Both the position numbers and the translations under genes were made by a program. Shown here piece by piece: positions 14,927 through 23,192 of a stretch of DNA of 64,000 nt. Positions within the stretch are counted from its first letter, which is position 1. The number at the start of each line of letters is the position of its first letter. The notes beneath the pieces were generated by a model that worked only from the letters and a program-made list of their open reading frames with translations, ran no database searches and was not told the DNA's origin. The stretch is from DDH964 sp963806685 (GTDB lineage: Bacteria > Desulfobacterota > Desulfuromonadia > Desulfuromonadales > DDH964), in assembly GCA_963806685.1 (NCBI GenBank), contig CAWDZB010000011.1, positions 124,001-188,000 of the forward strand. The letters are read 5' to 3'.

Positions 14927-16663
14927 TCATGTCTCCCCTTCCCCCCCAGCCGGACGAAGGTCCCGGACCCGCAGCTGCAATTCCCGCCGCCCTTGCCATT
15001 CGTTGAATTCGGGGTGGACCAGGAGGTCCACCGGATCATTAAGCAATTCCCGGCGCTCGGCCATCTTCCAGGCCACACAGGGAAGGCTGTAGCCGTCCTG
15101 CTGGGCCAGAAACTTCAGATGGGCATCGCCCAGGGTGCGAATCTGTCGGGCAGCGACTCCGAGCAGGACGAAGGTCGGTTCCGGATTGCCGACCCCGAAG
15201 GGGGCCAATCGATCGAGGTCGTCGACGGCGGCGACATCGAGTTCCTCGAGCAGAACCTCCCCGTCATGGGCCAGTTCCGGCACCAGGTCCTCGGCAGCGA
15301 GAGTCTCCCTGGCGCAGGACTCGAAGGAGGCGCGAAACCCCGCCACCGCCGTTGCCGCCAAACTCAACCCGGCAGCGAATTCGTGGCCACCATAGCCTTG
15401 CAGGTGCTCGCCGCAGACCGCCAGAGCCCGGTAGAGGTGAAAGCCGCGGATCGACCGGGCCGAGCCCTTCCCCTGCCCATCCTCCAAGGCGATCAAAACG
15501 GCAGGCCGGTGGTAACGTTCGACCAGGCGGCTGGCCACGATGCCGATCACCCCCGGGTGCCAGCGTTCATCAGCCAGCACGATGGAGTGGCGACCTGGCT
15601 CGCCGCTCCCCTCCAGAGCGGCAATCGCCTGCTGAAGGGTGGTTTCCTCGATCTGCCGCCGCTGTTGATTGAACCGGTCGAGCTGGCGGGCCAGTTCAGC
15701 CCCCTGCCCTTGTCCGGCGTCCAATAAGAGGTCCACCCCCCGCCCGGCATCTTCCAGCCGGCCGGCCGCATTGAGGCGCGGCGCCAATTGGAACGCCACG
15801 GCTCCGGCGTTCATCCGTCGCACCCCGGCCACGTCGCGCAGCGCCTTGATGCCGGGCCGCCGATTCTGTTCGAGCAGGGCCAAGCCGGCCCGGACCAAGA
15901 TGCGATTGATGCCGGTCAGCGGCACGAGGTCCGCAATCGAACCCAGGGCAACCAAATCGAGACCGAGGCGCAGGTCGGGCTCTCCCCCGCTAGCAAACCG
16001 GCCGGCCTCGCGCAACGCCTTGCGCAGCGCCACCAACAGGAAAAAGGCGACGCCAACCCCCGCCAACTCCCGCCCGGGAAAGGTTTCCCCGGGAAGCTGT
16101 GGGTTAACGATAGCCAGCGCCTCTGGGAGGGGATCGGGTGCCTGGTGGTGATCGGTGATAATCAGATCGAGACCGAGATCCCGGGCGAGTTGAGCCTCGC
16201 AAACGGCAGAGACGCCACAGTCGACGGAGAGAACCACCCGCACACCGTCGCGAGCGGCCTGCTTGAGGGCGGCTGCCGAGAGGCCGTAACCGTCGCGCAG
16301 CCGTAGCGGAATATGCGATTGAACCTGGGCCCCGAAAGCTTGCAGGGTTTCGGTCAGCAGCGCGGTACCGCTGATCCCGTCGACGTCGTAGTCACCATGA
16401 ACCAGGATCGGCTCACCGGTTTCGATCGCCGCTACCAGCCGACGGACTGCCGGCTGGATGCCACCAAGGAGGGCCGGGTCGGGAAGGTTGCGAAGGGTAG
16501 CGTTGAGAAACACTTCCCCTGCCGCGGCGTCCGCATAGCCCCGCCCGGCGAGGACCCGGGCAGCCAGCATGCCAACCCCCAGCTCCCGAGAAAGGGTTCC
16601 CAGCTCCGGGCAGGAGGAATCTGCACCGCGCCGGAACCAGCGACGGCGGGCAACGGGAACCAT
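14927..16663 (-). CDS. recJ: Single-stranded-DNA-specific exonuclease RecJ
   Basis: A 578-residue DHH-family 5'-3' exonuclease. The metal-binding motifs are D91-Y-D93-V-D95 in 'LVHGDYDVDGISGTAL', 'SVDCG' at about 146-150, and DHH at 171-173; the DHHA1 domain has 'GYGGHEFAAGLS'. An OB domain forms the C-terminal ~100 residues. Length agrees with E. coli RecJ (577). It trims DNA in recombination and mismatch repair. The ATG at 16663 is the only reasonable start and has a weak AGG upstream. Confidence 0.96.
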   Translation of the reverse strand: MVPVARRRWFRRGADSSCPELGTLSRELGVGMLAARVLAGRGYADAAAGEVFLNATLRNLPDPALLGGIQPAVRRLVAAIETGEPILVHGDYDVDGISGTALLTETLQAFGAQVQSHIPLRLRDGYGLSAAALKQAARDGVRVVLSVDCGVSAVCEAQLARDLGLDLIITDHHQAPDPLPEALAIVNPQLPGETFPGRELAGVGVAFFLLVALRKALREAGRFASGGEPDLRLGLDLVALGSIADLVPLTGINRILVRAGLALLEQNRRPGIKALRDVAGVRRMNAGAVAFQLAPRLNAAGRLEDAGRGVDLLLDAGQGQGAELARQLDRFNQQRRQIEETTLQQAIAALEGSGEPGRHSIVLADERWHPGVIGIVASRLVERYHRPAVLIALEDGQGKGSARSIRGFHLYRALAVCGEHLQGYGGHEFAAGLSLAATAVAGFRASFESCARETLAAEDLVPELAHDGEVLLEELDVAAVDDLDRLAPFGVGNPEPTFVLLGVAARQIRTLGDAHLKFLAQQDGYSLPCVAWKMAERRELLNDPVDLLVHPEFNEWQGRRELQLRVRDLRPAGGEGET

Positions 16664-16800
16664 TACCTGTGCCCGAAGGTAAGCGGCCCGTTCGCTTGTG
16701 GCTTGGATGCCTCACGAAAACGCCCGGTCCACGGCGCCGCAGGAAAACCGGAATGGATATTGGAAATATGCCTGGAGATTCATCGGGCTCCGAAACGGAA

Positions 16801-16825
16801 CCGGCCGGCGCCAGGCGCCGGCCGG
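16801..16825 (-). terminator. Terminator after the secDF-TPR unit
   Basis: CCGGCCGGCGCC (16801-16812) is complementary to 16814-16825, giving a GC-rich stem of up to 12 bp just after the TPR gene stop. The T-tract is poor, so its strength is uncertain. Confidence 0.6.
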
Positions 16826-16838
16826 GGGTGATGGCAGG

Positions 16839-17432
16839 TCATTTCATCCCCTGGGCTTTCCCACTGGAAACACCCTGTTGGGTCTTTAACATTTCAATTT
16901 CGCTTCGGACCTTATCGGCCCCGGGGCCGTTGGGACTGACCTCCAGGTATTTTTTCCAGGCGGCCAGAGCCTTGGAGGGGTCCTTGAGATCGTAATAGTA
17001 GACGAAACCCATGTTGTAGAGGCTCTGGGAATGGCTGGGCTGAATCTTGTTGGCCTTGAGGAAATTCTCAATTGCTCTGTCATACCATCCCAGCTGCCTG
17101 AACATGACTCCCTGGTCGGTGAGCACGTCGGGATCGTTCCCATCCAGTTCAAGGGCTTTGCTGTAGGCATTCACCGACTTCATCGGCTGCTGGGAGTCGA
17201 AGTAAGTGTTTCCGAGCTGGACCCAGGCATTGCGGTTGCTAGGATCTTTAGCGACGATCCCCTCAAGCGTGGTGATCTGCTGCTGGGCATTGACCGCCGG
17301 GAGCGAAGCATTGGGCGGCGCGGAGTTGGAACCGGCGGGAGCGGGACTCTTGACCTTGTTGGTGATCAGGACCCCACCCAGAATCCCGATAACCAGGGCG
17401 ACACCGGCGAACAGCCAGAGCTCCTTCCTCAT
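16839..17432 (-). CDS. Membrane-anchored TPR protein
   Basis: A 197-residue protein with one N-terminal membrane segment (about 5-24), a Pro/Ala-rich linker, and about three TPR units between residues 55 and 175 ('NAWVQLGNTYFDSQQPMKSVNAYSKAL', 'YNMGFVYYYDLKDPSKAL' are typical). The bulk would lie in the periplasm. Its start overlaps the secF stop by 4 bases (ATGA), so it is translationally coupled to the Sec accessory genes. A role beside SecDF in export or envelope assembly is a guess from context. Confidence 0.8.
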   Translation of the reverse strand: MRKELWLFAGVALVIGILGGVLITNKVKSPAPAGSNSAPPNASLPAVNAQQQITTLEGIVAKDPSNRNAWVQLGNTYFDSQQPMKSVNAYSKALELDGNDPDVLTDQGVMFRQLGWYDRAIENFLKANKIQPSHSQSLYNMGFVYYYDLKDPSKALAAWKKYLEVSPNGPGADKVRSEIEMLKTQQGVSSGKAQGMK

Positions 17433-18373
17433 GCACTCCTCCCCACCGCGGCCGTTTTGCCATCCCCGGTCTTCCCATCACCCTTCTTGCGTCCTTCCCA
17501 GAAGAGAATTACGGGGCTGGCGACGAAGATCGAGGAATAGGTCCCGATCAGAACGCCAACCAGCATGGCAAAGGCGAAACCATGAATCACCCCACCGCCG
17601 AAAATAAACAGGGATATGATTACCAGCATGGTTGTGCCGGAGGTCAACAGGGTCCGTGACAGGGTCTCGTTGACGCTACGGTTGATGATTGCCGCCAAGC
17701 CATCCTTGGCGTGTTTGCCCATGTTCTCCCTGATGCGGTCGCAGACGATGATCGTGTCGTTGAGGGAGTAGCCCATGATGGCCAGAAAGGCGGCTATGAC
17801 CGTCAGGTCGATCTCCCGGTGGAATACCGCGAAGGCACCCAGGGTGATCAGCACGTCGTGCACCGTGGCAATCACGGCGCCGACTCCGAAACGGAATTCG
17901 AAACGCCAGGTAATATAGATAAGGGTGCCGATCATCGCCCAGACTAGGGCCATCAGTCCCTTCTGTCGCAGGTCCTTGCCGACCTGGGGTCCGACCATCT
18001 CGGCCCGGCGCAGATCGACGGTATTGGCCCCGTAGACCTTCTCCAGCGAGGTTTTGATCTTCTGCGAGAGTCCCTCCAACTCGGCGCTGGTGTTCTGCGC
18101 CTTGATCAGGAATTCGTTGGGCTGGTCGCCGAATTGCTGGACGATCACCGAGCCGAGATCGACCCCCTTCAGGGCGTCCTTGATATCCCCGGCGTTGGTG
18201 GCCTTGTCGAACTTGACCTGAACCAGCGTGCCGCCGGCGAAATCGATACCGTAATTGGGCCCGCGGACGACCAGGGTCCCCATGCCGATCAAGATCAGCA
18301 CCCAGGAGAAGATCATCGCCAGCTTGCGTTTGCCAACAAAATCGATATTGATATCCGGTCTGATGATTTGCAT
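17429..18373 (-). CDS. secF: Protein translocase subunit SecF
   Basis: A 314-residue six-pass protein. It has the 'GIDFAGGTLVQVKF' block after TM1 and the SecF signature around 'MGYSLNDTIIVCDRIREN', with 'INRSVNETLSRTLLTS' next. Together with SecD it uses the proton gradient to pull exported proteins across the inner membrane. It follows secD by 10 bases and precedes the TPR gene with a 4-base overlap. The C-terminal tail is Lys/Gly-rich. Confidence 0.96.
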   Translation of the reverse strand: MQIIRPDINIDFVGKRKLAMIFSWVLILIGMGTLVVRGPNYGIDFAGGTLVQVKFDKATNAGDIKDALKGVDLGSVIVQQFGDQPNEFLIKAQNTSAELEGLSQKIKTSLEKVYGANTVDLRRAEMVGPQVGKDLRQKGLMALVWAMIGTLIYITWRFEFRFGVGAVIATVHDVLITLGAFAVFHREIDLTVIAAFLAIMGYSLNDTIIVCDRIRENMGKHAKDGLAAIINRSVNETLSRTLLTSGTTMLVIISLFIFGGGVIHGFAFAMLVGVLIGTYSSIFVASPVILFWEGRKKGDGKTGDGKTAAVGRSA

Positions 18374-18383
18374 ACCGGTCTCC

Positions 18384-19983
18384 TTAAATGCTCAACCGCT
18401 TGACCTGGCGCCGGTCGAGGAAGAAGTCGAAGATAACCCGCGAGACGAAGATCGCGGTGAACATCGAGGCCACTATGCCGATTGACAAAGTCACGGCAAA
18501 GCCCTTGACCGGACCGGTCCCGAACTGGAACAGGATCAGCGCCGCCAACACGGTCGTGAGGTTGGAGTCGACAATGGTAATAAAGGCCTTACCGAAACCG
18601 GCATCGAGGGCGATGCGAGGCGGTTTGCCGAGTCTCAGTTCCTCGCGGATACGCTCAAAGATCAGCACGTTGGCGTCGACGGCCATGCCCAGTGTGAGAA
18701 CGATACCAGCAATACCCGGCATGGTCAGGGTCGCCTTGAACAGGGACAGGAGCGCCAGGATAAAGACCAGGTTGAGTATCAGGGCCACGTTGGCCACCAC
18801 GCCGGCCCAGCGGTAGTAGAGGATCATACACAGGACTACCAGAATCGCACCGACAACGGCCGACATCGTCCCCTGCTCGATGGAATCGCGCCCCAGGGAC
18901 GGTCCGACGGTACGGTTTTCCAGGATCTTGACCGGCGCCGGCAGCGATCCGGCCCGCAGCACGATGGCCAGGTCGGTTGCCTCCTGGGAGGTGAAGGAGC
19001 CGCTGATCTGGGCGCTGCCGCCGGATATCCGCTCGCGGATCACCGGGGCCGAGTAGACCGCGTCGTCGAGAACGATCGCCATTCGTTTGCCGACGTTGGC
19101 GGCAGTGATCTGATCGAAGCGCTTGGCGCCGACACTGTTGAATTCGATGGCGACATAGGGTTCGTTGAAGCGGTTGTCGATTCGCACCTGGGCGTCGGAA
19201 AGCAGATCCCCGGTCAGCGCCGTCTTGGCATAAACGACGATCGGCGTTTCGCTGACCGTTCCAGCTGCGGCGATCGACATGCTTCTCATAGAGGAGCTGG
19301 GTTCCCGGTGGCAGATGTCCCTTGACTGCGTCCTGGGGATTGGCGTCCTCGTCGACCATCTTGAATTCAAGACGGGCCGTCTTGCCGAGCAGGGCAATGG
19401 CCCGCTGCGGGTCCTTGATCCCGGGAAGCTGGATCAGGATGCGGTCGTCGCTCTGGCGCTGAAGGACCGGCTCGCTGACTCCGAACTGGTCGACGCGGTT
19501 GCGCATCGTCTCCAGCGCCTGGCGCACGGCGTAGTCCTTAATCGAGGCGATCTCCTTGTCGCTCAGCCGGTAGTCCTTCTCGATATAGCCACCGCTGCTG
19601 TTCAGTGTCAGCGGTTCCAAGGTGGGGAAATTGTCCTTCATCACGGCGTCGACCTGGGTGCTGGCTTCCTGATCGTAGACCGTCACCACGATCCGGTCAT
19701 CCCCTTCCCGGGAAACCCGTTTGAAGACGATGTCCTTGTCGCGCAACAGGGAGTCCACCTGGTCGACCATGCTGTCGAGTCGGCTTTCGACCGCCTTGTC
19801 GACCTCAACCCCGAGGACCAGATGCATCCCCCCTTGCAGGTCAAGCCCCAAATGGATGGGATCAAAGGCTTTTTTCCACCAATTGGGAAGATCGCCCCGG
19901 GAAATGGTCGGCGCCAGCGCTGCCAGCGCGACAACCAGACAGAGGAAGATGATCCCCCCCCGCACTTTTAGGCTCTTGGACAT
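18384..19983 (-). CDS. secD: Protein translocase subunit SecD, one frameshift
   Basis: SecD has an N-terminal TM, the 'LGLDLQGGMHLVLGVEVD' block, a large periplasmic region and five C-terminal TMs ending 'IFVSRVIFDFFLDRR'. The first ~235 residues read in one frame from 19983 to about 19270 ('GTQLLYEKHVDRRS'). The rest ('GTVSETPIVVYAKTALTGDLL' onward, with 'GMAVDANVLIFERIREEL') reads in another frame down to 18384. One extra base near 19260-19275 explains the break. Total size (~532 residues) is then normal. SecD is needed for efficient export, so an error in the sequence is likely. Confidence 0.92.
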
Positions 19984-20064
19984 GACAGCCTGTTTCTCCT
20001 TTCGGATTTGTGGCTTGCTATGGCATTGGACAGCCGCCGCTCAGGCAGCGGAGCCGAAGTCGGA

Positions 20065-20397
20065 TTATTGCTGTTCGCGGCTGGTACCGACGATCGAGCT
20101 GCGATTGATCTTGATCTTGACCCCGGTAGCGATCTCCAGGGTGACAATCGACTCCTGCACGCTGATGACTTTGCCGTGAACTCCTCCGGCGGTGACCACC
20201 TGATCCCCGGCGGAGATGCTTTCGATCAGTTCCTTGTGCTGCTTGGCCCGTTTCTGTTGGGGGCGAATCAGCAGGAAGTAGAAGATGGCGAACATGATGA
20301 CCAGCATGATGATCCCCTGATAGGCGGGGGCGCCACCCTGCTGACCCTGGGGATTCCCGGCCATGGCAAAGGCCTCGGTCGCAGTGAACAGGTTCAT
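20065..20397 (-). CDS. yajC: Sec translocon accessory protein YajC
   Basis: A 110-residue single-pass protein: one TM (about 29-44) followed by the signature 'FLLIRPQQKRAKQHKELIESI' region and 'GDQVVTAGGVHGKVISV'. YajC binds SecDF. It lies between tgt and secD as in many Proteobacteria. The ribosome site GGAGG lies 6 bases before the ATG. Confidence 0.95.
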   Translation of the reverse strand: MNLFTATEAFAMAGNPQGQQGGAPAYQGIIMLVIMFAIFYFLLIRPQQKRAKQHKELIESISAGDQVVTAGGVHGKVISVQESIVTLEIATGVKIKINRSSIVGTSREQQ

Positions 20398-20447
20398 GGA
20401 ATTATCCTCCTCGGTGGGATGGTTAAAGACAGGCTCGTAGGTTCCTG

Positions 20448-21563
20448 CTATCCGCTCCGCCGGGCGTAGAACGCGCGGCGGAATTCAGTAAAACAATCGT
20501 TTTCAATGGCAGACCGAGCCTCGGCCAGCAACTGCAGGTAATAATGCAGGTTATGCTGGGTGTTGAGAACCGAGGCGAGGATCTCGTTGCTCTGGTAAAG
20601 GTGCCGCAGATAGGCCCGGCTGAAGTTCCGGCAAACGTAGCAGGTGCAGGCGGGATCTACCGGTTCGGAATCGTCGGCATAGCGGGCCTGCTTGATACTG
20701 ATCCGCCCGAAACTGGTAAAAAGTACGCCATTGCGGGCATTGCGGGTCGGCATCACGCAGTCGAACATATCGACACCGCGGGCGATCCCTTCAACCAGAT
20801 TCTCGGGAGTGCCCACTCCCATCACGTAACGGGGTTGTTCGCGGGGAAGCAGCGGCAGGGCCTGCTCCATCACCGCGTACATCATATCGGCATCTTCCCC
20901 GACCGAGAGACCACCAAGGGCATAACCCTCGAAACCGATTTCACACAATTCGGCAGCACTCTGTGCCCGCAGCTCGGCAAACATCCCCCCCTGGACAATC
21001 CCGAAAAGAGCGGCGCCGTCCTCATGGCGTCGCGCCAGCCGGCAACGCCGGGCCCAACGGCCGGAACGCCGGGTCGACTCCAGGACGTAGTCACGGGGTG
21101 CCGGGTAGGGAATGCACTCGTCAAAGGCCATGATGATGTCGGCGCCGAGCGCTTCCTGAACGGCAATCGATGACTCGGGAGTCAGAACCTGGGCCGAACC
21201 ATCGAGATGGGACTGGAACCGGACGCCCTCCTCGTCGATCTTGCGCAGCTCGCCGAGGCTGAAAACCTGAAAACCACCACTGTCGGTGAGAATCGGGCGG
21301 TCCCAATGCATGAACCGATGCAGGCCGCCCAGGCGGGCGACCCTTTCATGGCCGGGCCGCAGGAAAAGATGGTAGGTGTTGGCCAGGATGATCTGCGCGC
21401 CGACTTCCTTGAGGGTCTCGGGGAGCATCCCCTTGACCGTCCCCTGGGTGCCGACAGGCATGAAAACCGGGGTTTCCACCGTCCCCCGGCGGGTCGACAA
21501 CCGGCCGCGGCGAGCCCGGGTTGCGGCATCTTCATGTAAAAGAGCGAAACTGAAAGCGTCCAA
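20448..21563 (-). CDS. tgt: Queuine tRNA-ribosyltransferase
   Basis: A 371-residue Tgt that swaps guanine-34 for the queuosine precursor preQ1 in tRNAs for Asp, Asn, His and Tyr. It has 'ILTDSGGFQVFSL' with the active-site Asp, 'GVDMFDCVMPTRNARNG' with the nucleophilic Asp, and the zinc site 'CTCYVCRNFSRAYLRHL' (three Cys and a His). It follows queA by 23 bases; the two act in sequence in queuosine synthesis. Confidence 0.97.
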   Translation of the reverse strand: MDAFSFALLHEDAATRARRGRLSTRRGTVETPVFMPVGTQGTVKGMLPETLKEVGAQIILANTYHLFLRPGHERVARLGGLHRFMHWDRPILTDSGGFQVFSLGELRKIDEEGVRFQSHLDGSAQVLTPESSIAVQEALGADIIMAFDECIPYPAPRDYVLESTRRSGRWARRCRLARRHEDGAALFGIVQGGMFAELRAQSAAELCEIGFEGYALGGLSVGEDADMMYAVMEQALPLLPREQPRYVMGVGTPENLVEGIARGVDMFDCVMPTRNARNGVLFTSFGRISIKQARYADDSEPVDPACTCYVCRNFSRAYLRHLYQSNEILASVLNTQHNLHYYLQLLAEARSAIENDCFTEFRRAFYARRSG

Positions 21564-21586
21564 AGGTCTGTCCGCGACCGCTCCTG

Positions 21587-22618
21587 CTAAAGAATCAGCA
21601 TACAGTCGCCATAGCTGAAAAAGCGGTAACGGGTCGTCACCGCCTGGCGATAGGCCTCAAGCACGAATTCCCGTCCGGCGAAGGCCGCAACCAGCATCAG
21701 CAGGGTCGAACGCGGCAGGTGGAAATTGGTCACCAGTCCGGAGACCACCCGAAAACGGTAACCCGGATAAATGAAGATATCGGTTTCCCCCGACCCGGCG
21801 GCAACCCGCCCGTCCGCACCGACCGCCGCTTCCAGGGCCCGGGTGCTGGTGGTCCCCAGAGCAATGACCCGGCGCCCATCGTCGAGCGCCCGGTTGACCG
21901 CTGTCGCGGTACTCTCCGGAACCAGGTAGCTCTCATGGTGCATTCGGTGCTCTCGAGGATCCTCGACCCGCACCGGCAGGAAGGTCCCGAGTCCGACATG
22001 CAGGGTCAGGGAATGCACCTGGACCCCCCGGGCTTCCATATCCGCCAGGATCGCCGGGGTGAAATGCAGACCCGCGGTCGGGGCCGCAAGGGCTCCGGCA
22101 CTGCGGGCAAAGATCGTCTGATAGCGTTCCCGGTCCAGGTCCCCGGCGGCTCGCCGGATATAGGGCGGCAGAGGCATCTCGCCGTTAGCCTCGAGCCATT
22201 CGGAGAAGTCTCCGTCGACGTCGAAGAGCATCCGCCGCAGCGGCTCCTCGGCGCCGGCAACGAAGACCGCCTGGCTGCCGTCCCCGAACTGGACACGGCT
22301 ACCGATCCGAGGCGGTTTAGAGGACCGGGTAAGGCAGTTCCAGGCTTCCCCGTCCCCGACCATCCGGCGCACCAGGAAGATCTCGATCTGCCCGCCACTT
22401 GCCTTGCGGCCCAGAAGCCGGGCGGGAATGACCCGGGTATCGTTGGCGATCAGCACATCCCCGGGACGAAACCATTCGCCTATGCCTGCAAAATCACGGT
22501 TGCTGATGGTCTGTCCGGCTCGGTCGAGAACCAGCAGCCGCGCCTCCTCGCGGTTGGTCGCCGGCTGCTGGGCAATCAGTTCCTCGGGGAGGTCGAAAGC
22601 GAAATCATCGAGGTGCAC
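21587..22618 (-). CDS. queA: S-adenosylmethionine:tRNA ribosyltransferase-isomerase
   Basis: A 343-residue QueA, which adds the epoxycyclopentane ring to preQ1 at position 34 of tRNA using SAM. The N-terminus 'FDFALPEELIAQ'-type strand is seen as 'FAFDLPEELIAQQPATNREEARLL'; later blocks are 'PTAGLHFTPAIL', 'TLHVGLGTFLPVR' and 'TNFHLPRSTLLMLVAAF'. Length matches the family (about 340-356). It is the first gene of queA-tgt-yajC-secD-secF. Confidence 0.97.
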   Translation of the reverse strand: MHLDDFAFDLPEELIAQQPATNREEARLLVLDRAGQTISNRDFAGIGEWFRPGDVLIANDTRVIPARLLGRKASGGQIEIFLVRRMVGDGEAWNCLTRSSKPPRIGSRVQFGDGSQAVFVAGAEEPLRRMLFDVDGDFSEWLEANGEMPLPPYIRRAAGDLDRERYQTIFARSAGALAAPTAGLHFTPAILADMEARGVQVHSLTLHVGLGTFLPVRVEDPREHRMHHESYLVPESTATAVNRALDDGRRVIALGTTSTRALEAAVGADGRVAAGSGETDIFIYPGYRFRVVSGLVTNFHLPRSTLLMLVAAFAGREFVLEAYRQAVTTRYRFFSYGDCMLIL

Positions 22619-22696
22619 AACGACTCCCGCAGGGCCGAAATTCAGCGTCTAAAGAAACCATAATGGATTTGTAAAGTCAATGTTCTTCTGCGATGT

Positions 22697-22879
22697 TCAG
22701 CGTCCCACCCAGACCAGCAGCAAGCCGAGGATCATCGCCAGCAAACCACAGCCGCGCAATATCACATCGGGAAGTCGGGCAAGCTCATCGAGCAGGCTGC
22801 GGACCCCTCGCGGGGAAAGAAACCAGGGGATGCCTTCCAGAATGAAAACCACTCCGGTGACCAGCAACAGCAGCTTCAT
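22697..22879 (-). CDS. DUF2065 family small membrane protein (YjeT-like)
   Basis: A 60-residue protein with two hydrophobic segments (about 2-18 and 42-58) and the central 'FILEGIPWFLSPRGVRSLLDEL' stretch typical of DUF2065/YjeT. The function of the family is unknown. GGAGGAGGG lies just before the ATG, and a good promoter (TTGACA/TACTAT) stands 76-104 bases upstream, so it is probably transcribed alone. Confidence 0.8.
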   Translation of the reverse strand: MKLLLLVTGVVFILEGIPWFLSPRGVRSLLDELARLPDVILRGCGLLAMILGLLLVWVGR

Positions 22880-23192
22880 CCCTCCTCCGGGCCCCTCGGC
22901 AAACCTCGCATGTCAGGTTATGGCTATGAAAACGGCCTGTTTACACGGCGCGGTATAGTAAATCCTCCCCTCCTTGCTGTCAAGCGCTCCAGACGGCCCG
23001 CAACAGCCGAGAAGCGTCAGTGCCTCGCAGAATTTTGTTAAAAACCGTTTAAAGAAAAATTCATTGTACTTCCAAGGCAATTCTCTGTTAAGTTCACACC
23101 GCCTAGATTGCGATCTTCAAACCGGGCAGACCTGTTCGCCCGCATTCCACAAAGCGGTTGCCGAGGTGGGGGGCCTCAACACCAGGGAATCG
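22880..23192. other. Divergent intergenic region between the DUF2065 and HD-GYP genes
   Basis: About 313 bases without a gene. On the minus strand it holds the DUF2065 promoter (22955-22983). For the plus-strand HD-GYP gene the best I see is TTGTAC/TGTTAA near 23066-23093 with a 16-base spacer, which is weak. An in-frame extension of the HD-GYP frame upstream to 22974 exists, but its codons give no recognisable protein. Confidence 0.5.
22955..22983 (-). promoter_or_regulatory. Sigma-70 promoter for the DUF2065 gene
   Basis: Minus-strand TTGACA (22978-22983), 17-base spacer, TACTAT (22955-22960). The -35 is a perfect match and the -10 matches at four or five positions. Confidence 0.65.

Noticed and set aside
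14465..15727. Plus-strand frame of 420 codons from the transporter remnant into recJ
   Set aside because: Only its first ~20 codons match the FNT remnant; the rest is antisense to recJ.
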